A stretch of DNA of 64,000 nucleotides from assembly GCF_008084145.1 (NCBI RefSeq), contig NZ_VSDO01000002.1:372001-436000 (forward strand), written 5' to 3'. How positions within the stretch are numbered: position 1 is the stretch's first letter; each line of letters opens with the position of its first letter. Of the stretch, positions 1 to 8,799 are shown in pieces. The DNA is from Paenibacillus faecis (GTDB lineage: Bacteria > Bacillota > Bacilli > Paenibacillales > Paenibacillaceae). The position numbers and the translations under genes were made by a program. Under the pieces are notes generated by a model, which worked only from the letters and a program-made list of their open reading frames with translations, had not been told where the DNA came from and did not search any database.

Positions 1-1028
1 TGGAACTGACGGTGCAGGCGACGCCGCCGGAGGAGATCAAGACGATCTTTGTCGGCGGAGGGACGCCGACGGTGCTGAATCCACAGGAAATGGAGTATTT
101 CCTGAATTCCGTCCGCCGCCACTTTCCGAACTGGGCGGACGATATCGAATTCACAATGGAAGCGAACCCCGGGACGACGGACGCGGAGAAACTGGCCGTG
201 ATGAAGGCCGGCGGCGTCAACCGCGTGAGCTTCGGCGTGCAGGCTTTCCAGAACGAGCTGCTCTCCGGGATCGGACGGATCCACAACACGGACGATGTAT
301 ACCGCAGTCTGGAAAACGCGCGGAATGCGGGGTTGCATAATTTATCGATCGACCTCATGTTCGGTTTGCCGAATCAAACGGTCGAGATGCTGGATTACAG
401 CGTGAGCCGGGCGCTGGAGCTGGGGCTGCCGCATTATTCGATCTATAGCTTAAAGGTTGAGGAGAATACCTTGTTCCATACTCTGTATCAAAAAAATCAG
501 CTTCCTTTGCCGGGCGAGGAGGATGAGCTGAAAATGTACCTGCTGCTGATGGATCGGATGAAGGCGGCCGGATACAAACAGTATGAAATCAGCAACTTCG
601 CCAAACCGGGCTATGAAAGCCGGCATAACATCACCTACTGGCGAAATGAAGATTATTACGGCCTCGGAGCCGGCGCACACGGCTACGTCAAGCGCCGCCG
701 CCATATCAACATCAAGGGTGTCAATCCCTATGTCGAAGCTTGCAAGCAAGGGCTGCCGCGTTTGGAGCAGTTCGAGGTTACGAAAGAGGAGGCCATGGAG
801 GATTTCGTCATGGTCGGACTTCGGATGCTGGATGGTATCCGGCTCTCCCATTTTGCCGAACAGTTCGGCTCTTCTTTGGAGGAAACGTTTCGCTCGCCGC
901 TGCATAAAATGACCTCGGCAGGGTTGCTTGAAATGCATGAAGACCATGGCGGTTATCGTCTCAGTGAAAAAGGAGTGCTCTTCGGCAACGAAGTGTTCGC
1001 CGAGTTTATCGGGGCTTTGACTTCCTAA
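1..1028 (+). CDS. hemW: Radical SAM heme chaperone HemW (5' end outside window)
   Basis: The open frame runs from the window edge in frame 3, so only the C-terminal ~340 residues are present. HemW is related to oxygen-independent coproporphyrinogen III oxidase (HemN) but inserts heme into target proteins. The radical-SAM Cys cluster would lie upstream and cannot be checked. Visible are the GGGTP SAM-binding motif near the start, the EANPGT strand, a SFGVQAF segment and a HemN-type C-terminal domain (NITYWRNEDYYGLGAGAHGY). Its position immediately before hrcA matches Bacillales, where this gene was formerly called hemN. An internal GTG at position 12 is not the true start. Confidence 0.93.
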   Translation, partial: ELTVQATPPEEIKTIFVGGGTPTVLNPQEMEYFLNSVRRHFPNWADDIEFTMEANPGTTDAEKLAVMKAGGVNRVSFGVQAFQNELLSGIGRIHNTDDVYRSLENARNAGLHNLSIDLMFGLPNQTVEMLDYSVSRALELGLPHYSIYSLKVEENTLFHTLYQKNQLPLPGEEDELKMYLLLMDRMKAAGYKQYEISNFAKPGYESRHNITYWRNEDYYGLGAGAHGYVKRRRHINIKGVNPYVEACKQGLPRLEQFEVTKEEAMEDFVMVGLRMLDGIRLSHFAEQFGSSLEETFRSPLHKMTSAGLLEMHEDHGGYRLSEKGVLFGNEVFAEFIGALTS

Positions 1029-1030
1029 GC

Positions 1031-1063
1031 GGGGCGGGTTTTTGGCTCTCCAAAAATCGCCCC
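1031..1063 (+). terminator. Hairpin after hemW
   Basis: GGGGCG (1031-1036) pairs with CGCCCC (1058-1063), and inside it TTTTTGG (1039-1045) pairs with CCAAAAA (1050-1056) around a CTCT loop. There is no U-tract, so this is either a weak intrinsic terminator or a 3'-end-stabilising stem for the hemW message. Confidence 0.5.
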
Positions 1064-1097
1064 GAATCGCGGCTTATTGAAAAGCTCACTTTCTCTC

Positions 1098-1126
1098 TTG
1101 AACTTTTATACGCCATACTGTATATT
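1098..1126 (+). promoter_or_regulatory. SigmaA promoter for the acetyltransferase gene
   Basis: TTGAAC (1098-1103) and TATATT (1121-1126) with a 17-bp spacer lie 40 bp upstream of the start codon at 1166. Confidence 0.65.
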
Positions 1127-1165
1127 TATTCATATTATAAGTGCACAGTTTAAGGGGGAAAGAGG

Positions 1166-1633
1166 ATGCCGGCCGTAGCCGTTTGCAGACAAGCGAGACT
1201 TGAAGATGTTGAGCCGTTATTTACGATGATTGAAGGCTATGCCCGCCAAGGCATTATGCTGCCCCGTTCCCGAGCCGTGTTGGAGCGGCAAATTTCCGAT
1301 TTTGTCGTCACCGAAATGGATGGACGGATCGTCGGCTGCGGATCGCTGTGCAGGCTCGGAGAGGAACTGGTGGAAATCCGCTCGCTGGGCATCGCCGAAG
1401 GTTATAAGGGCCGGGGGTTAGGCTCCATGCTGGTGGAGGAGCTCGTTTTGCAGGCAAAGCGTCAGGGGATCCCTAAGATCATGGCGCTGACCTATGAGGT
1501 ATCCTTCTTTTTGAAAAACGGATTTGCCGTGGTGGAGAAAGAAATTTTCCCCGAGAAAGTTTGGACCGATTGCGTGAATTGCGCCAAGCAGCATTGCTGC
1601 GACGAGATTGCCGTACTCAAGATACTGGACTGA
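1166..1633 (+). CDS. GNAT-family N-acetyltransferase (ArgA-like)
   Basis: A 155-residue GNAT protein with an ATG preceded by AAGGGGGAAAGAGG. The acetyl-CoA binding signature is seen in SLGIAEGYKGRGLGSMLVEE (motif A, Q/RxxGxG/A form). The C-terminal half has the FFLKNGF strand and a cysteine-rich tail (DCVNCAKQHCCDE) typical of short bacterial ArgA/N-acetylglutamate synthase-like acetyltransferases; that acceptor specificity is inferred from family resemblance only. It has its own promoter and ends directly before the hrcA promoter, so it is probably monocistronic or weakly linked to the heat-shock operon. The same arrangement is common in Paenibacillaceae. Confidence 0.8.
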   Translation: MPAVAVCRQARLEDVEPLFTMIEGYARQGIMLPRSRAVLERQISDFVVTEMDGRIVGCGSLCRLGEELVEIRSLGIAEGYKGRGLGSMLVEELVLQAKRQGIPKIMALTYEVSFFLKNGFAVVEKEIFPEKVWTDCVNCAKQHCCDEIAVLKILD

Positions 1634-1634
1634 C

Positions 1635-1664
1635 TTGACAATCGTCGGGTCGGTTTGGTATTTT
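1635..1664 (+). promoter_or_regulatory. Probable heat-shock operon promoter
   Basis: TTGACA (1635-1640) begins 2 bp after the acetyltransferase stop codon, with TATTTT (1659-1664) after an 18-bp spacer. The CIRCE operator starts 12 bp further on, a position at which HrcA would block initiation. The -10 is not perfect; TAATAT at 1667 is an alternative without a good -35. Confidence 0.55.
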
Positions 1665-1675
1665 TGTAATATAGT

Positions 1676-1702
1676 TTAGCACTCGACGATCTAGAGTGCT
1701 AA
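1676..1702 (+). promoter_or_regulatory. CIRCE operator (HrcA binding site)
   Basis: Perfect CIRCE inverted repeat: TTAGCACTC (1676-1684), a 9-bp spacer, GAGTGCTAA (1694-1702). This is the consensus HrcA target of class I heat-shock genes. It lies between the promoter and the hrcA start and implies HrcA autoregulation of hrcA-grpE-dnaK(-dnaJ). The GTG within the right arm (1696) could open the hrcA frame but has no Shine-Dalgarno sequence. Confidence 0.97.
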
Positions 1703-1737
1703 CGAGCAAGTTTAAATTGTTACCAGGAGGGATTTCC

Positions 1738-2769
1738 ATGTTGACGGAACGCCAAAGAATGATTTTAACGGCTATTGTGGATGATTATATTCGCTCGGCG
1801 GAACCGGTGGGATCCCGAAGCATCTCCAAGCGCGGCGACGTCGGGTACAGTCCGGCGACCATTCGCAACGAGATGGCCGATCTGGAGGAACTGGGTTTTC
1901 TGGAGCAGCCCCATACATCGGCTGGCCGTATCCCTTCTCATAAAGGCTACCGGTATTATGTGGATCATCTGGCACCTTTGAATCTGATTTCGCCCGATGA
2001 ATTTAAAATGATGAGAGCTTTTTTTGCGGAAAAACTGAATGCGATTGAACAGGTCATCCAGCATGCCGCGACGATCTTGTCCCATATGACGAACTACACT
2101 TCCATCCTGCTCGGGCCGGAAGTTTTTCACACGTCCTTACGGCATTTTCAACTGCTGCCGCTCAATGAGACCACGGCGGTGGCGATCATTGTGACGAGCA
2201 CGGGGCAAGTCGAGAACAAAACGGTCTCGATTCCTTCCGGACTGTCCGTGTCGGAGATGGAGAAGGTCGTGAATCTGCTGAACCGCAAGTTGACGGGCGT
2301 GCCGATCTATAAATTGAAGACGGCCCTGTACAACGAAATCGGGCAGGAAATGCAGCGGCATGTGGAGCATTTCGAGGAGTTGATGAGCGTACTGGAAGAA
2401 GCGCTGGACAAGGATCAGGACGGGCAGCGTCTGTTCCTCAGCGGTACGACCAATATGCTGAATCAGCCCGAATTCCGCGATGTCGACAAAGTGAAGAGCA
2501 TTCTCGACCTGTTTGAGGAGACGCCGACTTTGCTAAGGATGATGACTTCGGCTTCCGCAAGCTCCGGCATTCAAGTCCGGATCGGAACCGAGAACGATCA
2601 TGAGGCCTTCGCCAATTGCAGCTTGATCACGGCGACTTACGCCATCGAAGGCGAAGCGGTCGGCACGATCGGCATTTTGGGGCCTACCCGTATGGAATAC
2701 GCCCGGGTTATCGGCATTCTCGATATTTTGTCCAAGGACTTGTCCCGGTTTTTGTCCCGGATGCATTGA
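1738..2769 (+). CDS. hrcA: Heat-inducible transcription repressor HrcA
   Basis: 343 residues, the same as B. subtilis HrcA. The start ATG at 1738 follows CAGGAGGGATTTCC. The N-terminal winged helix contains MLTERQRMILTAIVDDYI and SPATIRNEMADLEELGFLEQ, and the conserved HTSAGRIPS motif follows. The central GAF-like domain and C-terminal tail are intact. HrcA represses the operon by binding CIRCE, and in Gram-positives its activity depends on GroEL. It is the first gene of the hrcA-grpE-dnaK-dnaJ unit. Confidence 0.97.
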   Translation: MLTERQRMILTAIVDDYIRSAEPVGSRSISKRGDVGYSPATIRNEMADLEELGFLEQPHTSAGRIPSHKGYRYYVDHLAPLNLISPDEFKMMRAFFAEKLNAIEQVIQHAATILSHMTNYTSILLGPEVFHTSLRHFQLLPLNETTAVAIIVTSTGQVENKTVSIPSGLSVSEMEKVVNLLNRKLTGVPIYKLKTALYNEIGQEMQRHVEHFEELMSVLEEALDKDQDGQRLFLSGTTNMLNQPEFRDVDKVKSILDLFEETPTLLRMMTSASASSGIQVRIGTENDHEAFANCSLITATYAIEGEAVGTIGILGPTRMEYARVIGILDILSKDLSRFLSRMH

Positions 2770-2835
2770 TCCTTTAGGATGACGTATCTAAGGAAACACT
2801 AATCTGGCTTTAGTTATTGTTAAGGAGGTGACATC

Positions 2836-3432
2836 TTGAAGGAACAAGAACCGATTCAAGACAACATCCAGACGGGTGTGGAAGAGGAATTGAAGGTGAA
2901 CGCCGAGAACGACCAGGAGCCTGTATCGGCCGAAGAGCCGGAGGTTCTCGAAGAGACGGCTGCGGAGAACTCGGAGGAAGGGCAAGCCGAACTAGAAAAG
3001 CTGCGGGCTGAAGCGGAGGAGCACAAACAACGTCTGCTCCGTACTCAGGCTGATTTCGATAATTTCCGTCGGCGTACGCTGAAGGAAAAGGAGGAGCTGG
3101 GGAAATACGCCTCGGCCAAGCTCATTACCGAGCTGCTGCCGGTAATCGACAACTTCGAACGCGCTTTGAGCACGACGGCCGACAATGCGGACCTTTCTTC
3201 TTATGCCAAAGGGGTGGAGATGATCTTCCGCCAATTGGAAGGCATTCTGAAGACGGAAGGCCTGACGGCTATGGAACCTGTCGGCACTCCGTTCAATCCG
3301 GAATTCCACCAGGCGATTATGCAGGTGGAGAGCGATGAATATGAGGAAGGCACCGTCGTGGAAGTCGTTCAGAAGGGATATCTTCTGAAGGATAAGGTGC
3401 TTCGCCCGGCTATGGTCAAAGTAAGCGGCTAA
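2836..3432 (+). CDS. grpE: Nucleotide exchange factor GrpE
   Basis: 198 residues from a TTG start (2836) preceded by TAAGGAGGTGACATC, an almost ideal ribosome binding site; no ATG fits better. The first ~50 residues are a very acidic, Glu-rich tail, followed by a long coiled coil (LRAEAEEHKQRLLRTQADFDNF is the dimer-stalk region) and the C-terminal beta domain (GVEMIFRQL, FNPEFHQA, KDKVLRPAMV). GrpE releases ADP from DnaK. Second gene of the heat-shock operon. Confidence 0.97.
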   Translation: MKEQEPIQDNIQTGVEEELKVNAENDQEPVSAEEPEVLEETAAENSEEGQAELEKLRAEAEEHKQRLLRTQADFDNFRRRTLKEKEELGKYASAKLITELLPVIDNFERALSTTADNADLSSYAKGVEMIFRQLEGILKTEGLTAMEPVGTPFNPEFHQAIMQVESDEYEEGTVVEVVQKGYLLKDKVLRPAMVKVSG

Positions 3433-3456
3433 CAGATCTGTCATAGCGACTATTAA

Positions 3457-5313
<1,857 letters not shown>

Positions 5314-5363
5314 CAAAATCACAGGCCGATATACCGGTGAATAGACTTAGGTGAACTGGGAAG

Positions 5364-5403
5364 GTCAAAGTGCGGGCTGTTTCCGTGCTTTGACTTTCCT
5401 TTT
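5364..5403 (+). terminator. Hairpin with U-rich tail between dnaK and dnaJ
   Basis: A 12-bp stem with two G-U pairs (5364-5375 with 5383-5394; outer part GTCAAAG/CTTTGAC) with a 7-nt loop is followed by TTTCCTTTT. It fits a partial terminator or attenuator that lowers dnaJ expression relative to dnaK. No separate promoter or CIRCE was found before dnaJ. Confidence 0.65.
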
Positions 5404-5458
5404 GCCGGATTGGGGAACTATGCCCGGCGCATCTATCAAGTCATAAAGGGGTGGAAAG

Positions 5459-6580
5459 ATGGCTGAGAAACGAGATTATTACGAGGTCCTGGGCCTCAGC
5501 AAGAACGCTTCGGACGACGAGATCAAGAAAGCCTACCGCAAGCTGGCGCGTCAATATCACCCTGACGTCAACAAAGCGTCGGATGCGGAGGCCAAGTTCA
5601 AGGAAGTCAAGGAAGCTTATGATGTATTGAGCGATTCCGGCAAACGCGCCCGGTATGACCAATACGGGCATATCGACCCTAACCAGGGGATGGGCGGCGG
5701 TTTCGGCGGCGGCGGTGATTTTGGCGGTTTCGGCGATATTTTCGACATGTTCTTCGGGGGCGGCGGGCGTCGTGATCCGAATGCCCCGCAGCGCGGAAAC
5801 GACCTTCAGTACGCGATGACCATCGAATTTAAGGAAGCGGTGTTCGGTAAAGAGACGGATATCACCATTCCGCGGACGGAAAATTGCGACACCTGCTTCG
5901 GCTCGGGAGCGAAACCGGGCACGAAGCCTGAAACCTGCTCGGTCTGCCACGGATCGGGACAGCAGGAAGTCGTGCAGAACACGCCGTTCGGGCGGATGGT
6001 CAACCGCCGTTCCTGCAGCCATTGCGGCGGACGGGGGCAAATTATCCGGGAGAAATGTCCGACATGTGCCGGCAGCGGCAAGGTCAAGAAGCAGCGGAAA
6101 ATTCATGTCCGCATCCCCGCGGGGGTCGACGACGGCGCCCAACTGCGGATGTCCGGAGAAGGCGAAGGCGGTCTACGCGGAGGTCCTGCGGGCGACCTGT
6201 ATATCGTGATTCGCGTCAAGCCGGATGAGTTTTTCGATCGCGAAGGCGACGACATTTACTGCGAATTTCCTTTAACATTCGCCCAGGCCGCTTTGGGAGA
6301 CGAGATCGAAGTTCCTACGCTGACCGGAAAAGCTAAAGTGAAAATTCCGGCCGGCACTCAGACGGGCAGATACTTCCGCTTGAAGGGTCAGGGAGTGCCT
6401 AGGCTGCGCGGCATCGGGAACGGCGATCAGCATATCAAAGTGGTGGTGGTTACCCCGAGCAATTTGAGCGAAGAGCAGAAGGAACTGCTGCGCCAGTTCG
6501 CCGCATTGGACGGAGAACATACGCACGAGAATGAGCAATCGTTTTTTGATCGTATGAAACGGGCATTTCGCGGAGAATAG
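5459..6580 (+). CDS. dnaJ: Molecular chaperone DnaJ (Hsp40, type I)
   Basis: 373 residues. The J-domain has the invariant HPD motif (RQYHPDVNK, ~residue 35). A Gly/Phe-rich linker ([15 protein letters not shown]) follows, then four zinc-finger motifs [24 protein letters not shown] and CPTCAGSG (~residues 143-210), then two beta-sandwich substrate domains. It stimulates DnaK ATPase and delivers clients. The start ATG has a GGGGTGG-type site 5 bases upstream. Last gene of the heat-shock unit. Confidence 0.98.
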   Translation: MAEKRDYYEVLGLSKNASDDEIKKAYRKLARQYHPDVNKASDAEAKFKEVKEAYDVLSDSGKRARYDQYGHIDPNQGMGGGFGGGGDFGGFGDIFDMFFGGGGRRDPNAPQRGNDLQYAMTIEFKEAVFGKETDITIPRTENCDTCFGSGAKPGTKPETCSVCHGSGQQEVVQNTPFGRMVNRRSCSHCGGRGQIIREKCPTCAGSGKVKKQRKIHVRIPAGVDDGAQLRMSGEGEGGLRGGPAGDLYIVIRVKPDEFFDREGDDIYCEFPLTFAQAALGDEIEVPTLTGKAKVKIPAGTQTGRYFRLKGQGVPRLRGIGNGDQHIKVVVVTPSNLSEEQKELLRQFAALDGEHTHENEQSFFDRMKRAFRGE

Positions 6581-6581
6581 C

Positions 6582-6630
6582 ACGCCAATAACAGGTTGAA
6601 GTATAGGTTGAACCTAAAGAAAATTGGCGT
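6582..6630 (+). other. Hairpin downstream of dnaJ
   Basis: ACGCCAAT (6582-6589) pairs with ATTGGCGT (6623-6630), with an inner TAGGTT/AACCTA palindrome. No U-run follows. It is possibly the 3' end of the dnaJ message. The remaining DNA to 7133 holds no credible gene. Confidence 0.4.
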
Positions 6631-6710
6631 TGGGCAAGGATGTGTTAGGGTTTCGGAACTACGTTGCCAACTTCCGCAATTGTAGATATAGGGTTCCGCC
6701 GTGGGAGTCT

Positions 6711-6915
6711 GTATATTAACGGGAAAATATCCTGTTAATGTACCGCTCTTGGCCCCTCGATCGGATTTAGCTGGAAAAGCTCCATCTATTTCGCGGCCCT
6801 ATAGCCGATATACACCATTTCAGTCGAATTAACGGGAGGTTTTCCAGCTAATTCGCCTCTGCAGCCGTATACGCTCCAAATTAACGGGAAGAATTCCCTT
6901 TAATTGAACCAAACC
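6711..6915 (+). repeat. Dispersed non-coding palindromic repeat, copy A
   Basis: A ~205-bp element matching the reverse complement of 17533-17740 almost end to end, about four bases in five by eye. It contains three inverted repeats: TTAACGGGAAAATATCCTGTTAA-type ends at 6716-6738, long arms TTAGCTGGAAAA (6767-6778) and TTTTCCAGCTAA (6840-6851), and a third palindrome near 6880-6905 (TTAACGGGAAGAATTCCC...). It has no open frame. It sits in the 553-bp gap between dnaJ and the next gene and could be a MITE-like element or a structured RNA family. Confidence 0.8.
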
Positions 6916-7008
6916 CTTAGTTGCGGGCAAGAGTGTAAGAAGAACCCTTTACACCACTGTCCTAATATGCAATCAATATTTCAACCTATATAGCAAGAAA
7001 ATAAAGCA

Positions 7009-7057
7009 GGAGTGGCTTAAAATCATCGACCGATGGTTTTAAGGCCGCTCCTTTTTT
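7009..7057 (+). terminator. Strong intrinsic terminator
   Basis: A long imperfect stem of about 20 bp, 7009-7030 against 7031-7051 (GGAGTGGC...GGCCGCTCC outside, TTAAAA/TTTTAA and ATCG/CGAT inside), followed by TTTTTT (7052-7057). It would stop rightward transcription from dnaJ or the repeat region. Confidence 0.8.
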
Positions 7058-7082
7058 CTGTGGCATGACCATGTCGAGCACG

Positions 7083-7119
7083 AAAAAACGGTACAAGGCG
7101 GTTTGCCTTGTACCGTTTT
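7083..7119 (-). terminator. Intrinsic terminator of the reverse-strand pair
   Basis: AAAACGGTACAAGGC (7085-7099) pairs perfectly with GCCTTGTACCGTTTT (7105-7119) around a 5-nt loop. On the reverse strand the stem runs into a T-tract (7088-7083). It lies 15 bp after the stop codon of the gene at 7134-7412. Confidence 0.85.
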
Positions 7120-7133
7120 GTGTAGTCCGGATT

Positions 7134-7412
7134 TTATGACCGGATATGGGCGATAATCTCCTCGTCCAAATCGAGGGTAATATCTTCCCGAAACGCTCTG
7201 ACGCCGTATTCTTTATATACGTACTGCATGATCGCTTCCATGATATTCGCTTCCACAATGTACCTGCTTCGGCCGTTCACCCAGACTTCCCCGGTATATC
7301 CGGTGTCCTCGTCCCAGCTCAGTTCCACCTGGACGTCCGTCGGTCTTACGCCGGTTCGGTCCGCGGTGTGAAGGCAGATCGCATTAATGATTTCGTCCAT
7401 GCTCAATACCAT
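7134..7412 (-). CDS. DUF2653-like (YxcD-type) small protein
   Basis: 92 residues starting MVLSMDEIINAIC. A mixed alpha/beta acidic protein that resembles the Bacillus YxcD/DUF2653 family (xxIINAICxHxAxRxGVxPTDVxVEL pattern); function unknown. The first ATG (7412) begins 3 bp after the stop of the upstream gene at 7416 and has GGGGGA 12 bases before it; an in-frame ATG at 7400 is possible but has a weaker site. Cotranscribed with the gene at 7416-7859 and ended by the terminator at 7083-7119. The family assignment is from memory of sequence pattern, not from a search. Confidence 0.65.
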   Translation of the reverse strand: MVLSMDEIINAICLHTADRTGVRPTDVQVELSWDEDTGYTGEVWVNGRSRYIVEANIMEAIMQYVYKEYGVRAFREDITLDLDEEIIAHIRS

Positions 7413-7415
7413 ACT

Positions 7416-7859
7416 TTAATATCTTCCCCCGCGGTAGTGATCGTCGCTAGGCTGCGGACGTCGCTTGAACCGGCGGTAGAGCGCAACCCCGATCGCGATA
7501 ATTACGTAGATTGCCAGCAGGTTTACCGCAAGGCCGAGAAGGTTGCCCAGGAAGCCCATGCCGCCGAACAATCCGCCGAACAGCATGCCGGCGAGACCGC
7601 CGATCATCAACCCTTTCATGAAGCTGCCGCCGCTAAAAAATCCCCGGTTTGCAGTGGTGCCGGCCGTCGTACCGGATTTGTTGGTCCCGGAAGTGTCACC
7701 GGATCTTTGCACGTTGTCCGTCGACTTTTTCGGTGCCGGCGTATAGGAACGGGGGCCGGATTTGAAACCGCCGCCGCGTTTGGCATCCACGAGCCCGGGC
7801 GAGGTGACGGCGAATATCAAAGTAAACGCCATCATAATCATCAACATTTTCTTTAGCAT
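7416..7859 (-). CDS. Gly-rich secreted/membrane protein resembling a Tim44-family leader without the Tim44 domain
   Basis: 147 residues from ATG 7859, which has AGGAGGG 11 bases upstream; the longer frame to 7904 is less likely. A signal peptide (LKKMLMIMMAFTLIFAV...VDA) is followed by KRGGGFKSG, a low-complexity Ser/Thr/Pro/Gly stretch, a Gly-Met-rich hydrophobic segment (GGLAGMLFGGLFGGMGF), one clear transmembrane helix (LAVNLLAIYVIIAIGVAL) and a basic tail (YRRFKRRP). This is the N-terminal architecture of bacterial Tim44-like proteins, but the Tim44 domain is absent. It forms a two-gene operon with the DUF2653-like gene. Function unknown. Confidence 0.75.
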   Translation of the reverse strand: MLKKMLMIMMAFTLIFAVTSPGLVDAKRGGGFKSGPRSYTPAPKKSTDNVQRSGDTSGTNKSGTTAGTTANRGFFSGGSFMKGLMIGGLAGMLFGGLFGGMGFLGNLLGLAVNLLAIYVIIAIGVALYRRFKRRPQPSDDHYRGGRY

Positions 7860-8064
7860 TAAAGTAATAACCCTCCTAATGAATTTAGTATGTTCTAATG
7901 CCATACCTGTAATACGGGCGAGCCGGAAGAACGTTTCAATTTTTAATCAATATTTTTTCGGAGCAAAAATCGAATAAACCCTCTAGAAAAGCCGCATCCT
8001 AATATCCCAAGGAACGGGGTTCCTCCTGTTCCATACAGCAGCAAGAGAAAGGCAGGTTCTGCAT

Positions 8065-8433
8065 ATGGCCGAAAAGAACATTCTAGCCTATTTCAAAAGC
8101 CCCGAGGAGGCCGAAGGCGTGGCCAGAAAGCTGAACGCCCTGCGTGTGATTGACCTATCGATCAACCGGTTCAGCCGTTACCCCGGCGAAGGCTATGATC
8201 CGTTTAACCCCATCACCGGCAAGGTGAGCAGTTTATCCGCCATCACCCAGGATGCCGCGATTACCAATCAGTCGGCGGGGATTCTAAGCGCGGCGGACCC
8301 CGCGGCCAGCGGATTGAGCCATGGAGGCCAAGGGGGGCCGACCGGGCGGGATATATTGCTTACGGCGGTCGTTGATGAGTCGGTACATCATCAGGCACTC
8401 CGAATCATAGAGGAAGCGGGCGGACAGATCTAA
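8065..8433 (+). CDS. Hypothetical protein, 122 residues
   Basis: ATG at 8065 with AAAGG upstream. The N-terminus (NILAYFKSPEEAEGVARKLNALRVIDLSINRF) looks like a beta-alpha-beta half of a ferredoxin-like fold, and the C-terminal DILLTAVVDESVHHQALRIIEEAGG completes one. The middle is Gly/Ser/Ala-rich. This layout resembles general stress and spore-associated small proteins of Bacillales, but I recognise no named family. It is followed 32 bp later by a YfhD-like gene, so the two probably form one transcript ending at 8691. Confidence 0.7.
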   Translation: MAEKNILAYFKSPEEAEGVARKLNALRVIDLSINRFSRYPGEGYDPFNPITGKVSSLSAITQDAAITNQSAGILSAADPAASGLSHGGQGGPTGRDILLTAVVDESVHHQALRIIEEAGGQI

Positions 8434-8465
8434 CGGAGTTTAAAGACAGGAAAGGAGGGCCGTCC

Positions 8466-8648
8466 ATGAACAAGTCCAATCACGACCGCGTAACGCGAAA
8501 AGTACCGGCCAGCGGAAAACATTTGGAGGTCGGGTACAACCGGGATGTCGAGTTTTCCGAGGAGCTTGCGGACCAGGAAGACTGGGAGGCGATCGAGCGC
8601 AGCGAGCGGGCCGACAACCGGCAGAAAGGACAGCACGACTGGACCTAG
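8466..8648 (+). CDS. Small acidic YfhD-like protein
   Basis: 60 residues; ATG after AAAGGAGGGCCGTCC. Hydrophilic with no membrane segment. The centre (DVEFSEELADQEDWEAIERSERADNRQ) resembles the conserved core of Bacillales YfhD proteins, small products of unknown function. The good ribosome binding site, position after the gene at 8065 and the terminator immediately downstream support it as a real gene. Confidence 0.65.
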   Translation: MNKSNHDRVTRKVPASGKHLEVGYNRDVEFSEELADQEDWEAIERSERADNRQKGQHDWT

Positions 8649-8661
8649 AAAAACGGGTGGA

Positions 8662-8693
8662 GAAACCGCCGGAGCTGCATCCGGCGGTTTCTT
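8662..8693 (+). terminator. Intrinsic terminator after the YfhD-like gene
   Basis: A perfect 11-bp stem GAAACCGCCGG (8662-8672) / CCGGCGGTTTC (8681-8691) with an 8-nt loop and a short T-run after it. Confidence 0.75.
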
Positions 8694-8716
8694 TGCCGTT
8701 CTCGATTCGTTCTCGA

Positions 8717-8745
8717 TTGACAGTGCGAAGCAAACATATTATTGT
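8717..8745 (+). promoter_or_regulatory. SigmaA promoter for the oxidoreductase gene
   Basis: TTGACA (8717-8722) with TATTGT (8740-8745) after 17 bp, 55 bp upstream of the start codon at 8800. Confidence 0.65.
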
Positions 8746-8799
8746 AAATGCAATTATTTCAAACTTGAAGAATCGGAAGAAAGGCGGAAGGGGACGGAA

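Noticed and set aside
1696..1737. Upstream GTG start for hrcA
   Set aside because: The GTG lies inside the CIRCE right arm without a Shine-Dalgarno sequence; ATG 1738 has an ideal one and gives the family length.
5314..5458. Second CIRCE or promoter before dnaJ
   Set aside because: No TTAGCACTC/GAGTGCTAA pair and no -35/-10 pair with proper spacing; only the hairpin is seen.
6711..6915. Insertion sequence remnant
   Set aside because: No transposase fragments in any frame; the two copies lack clear target-site duplications by eye.
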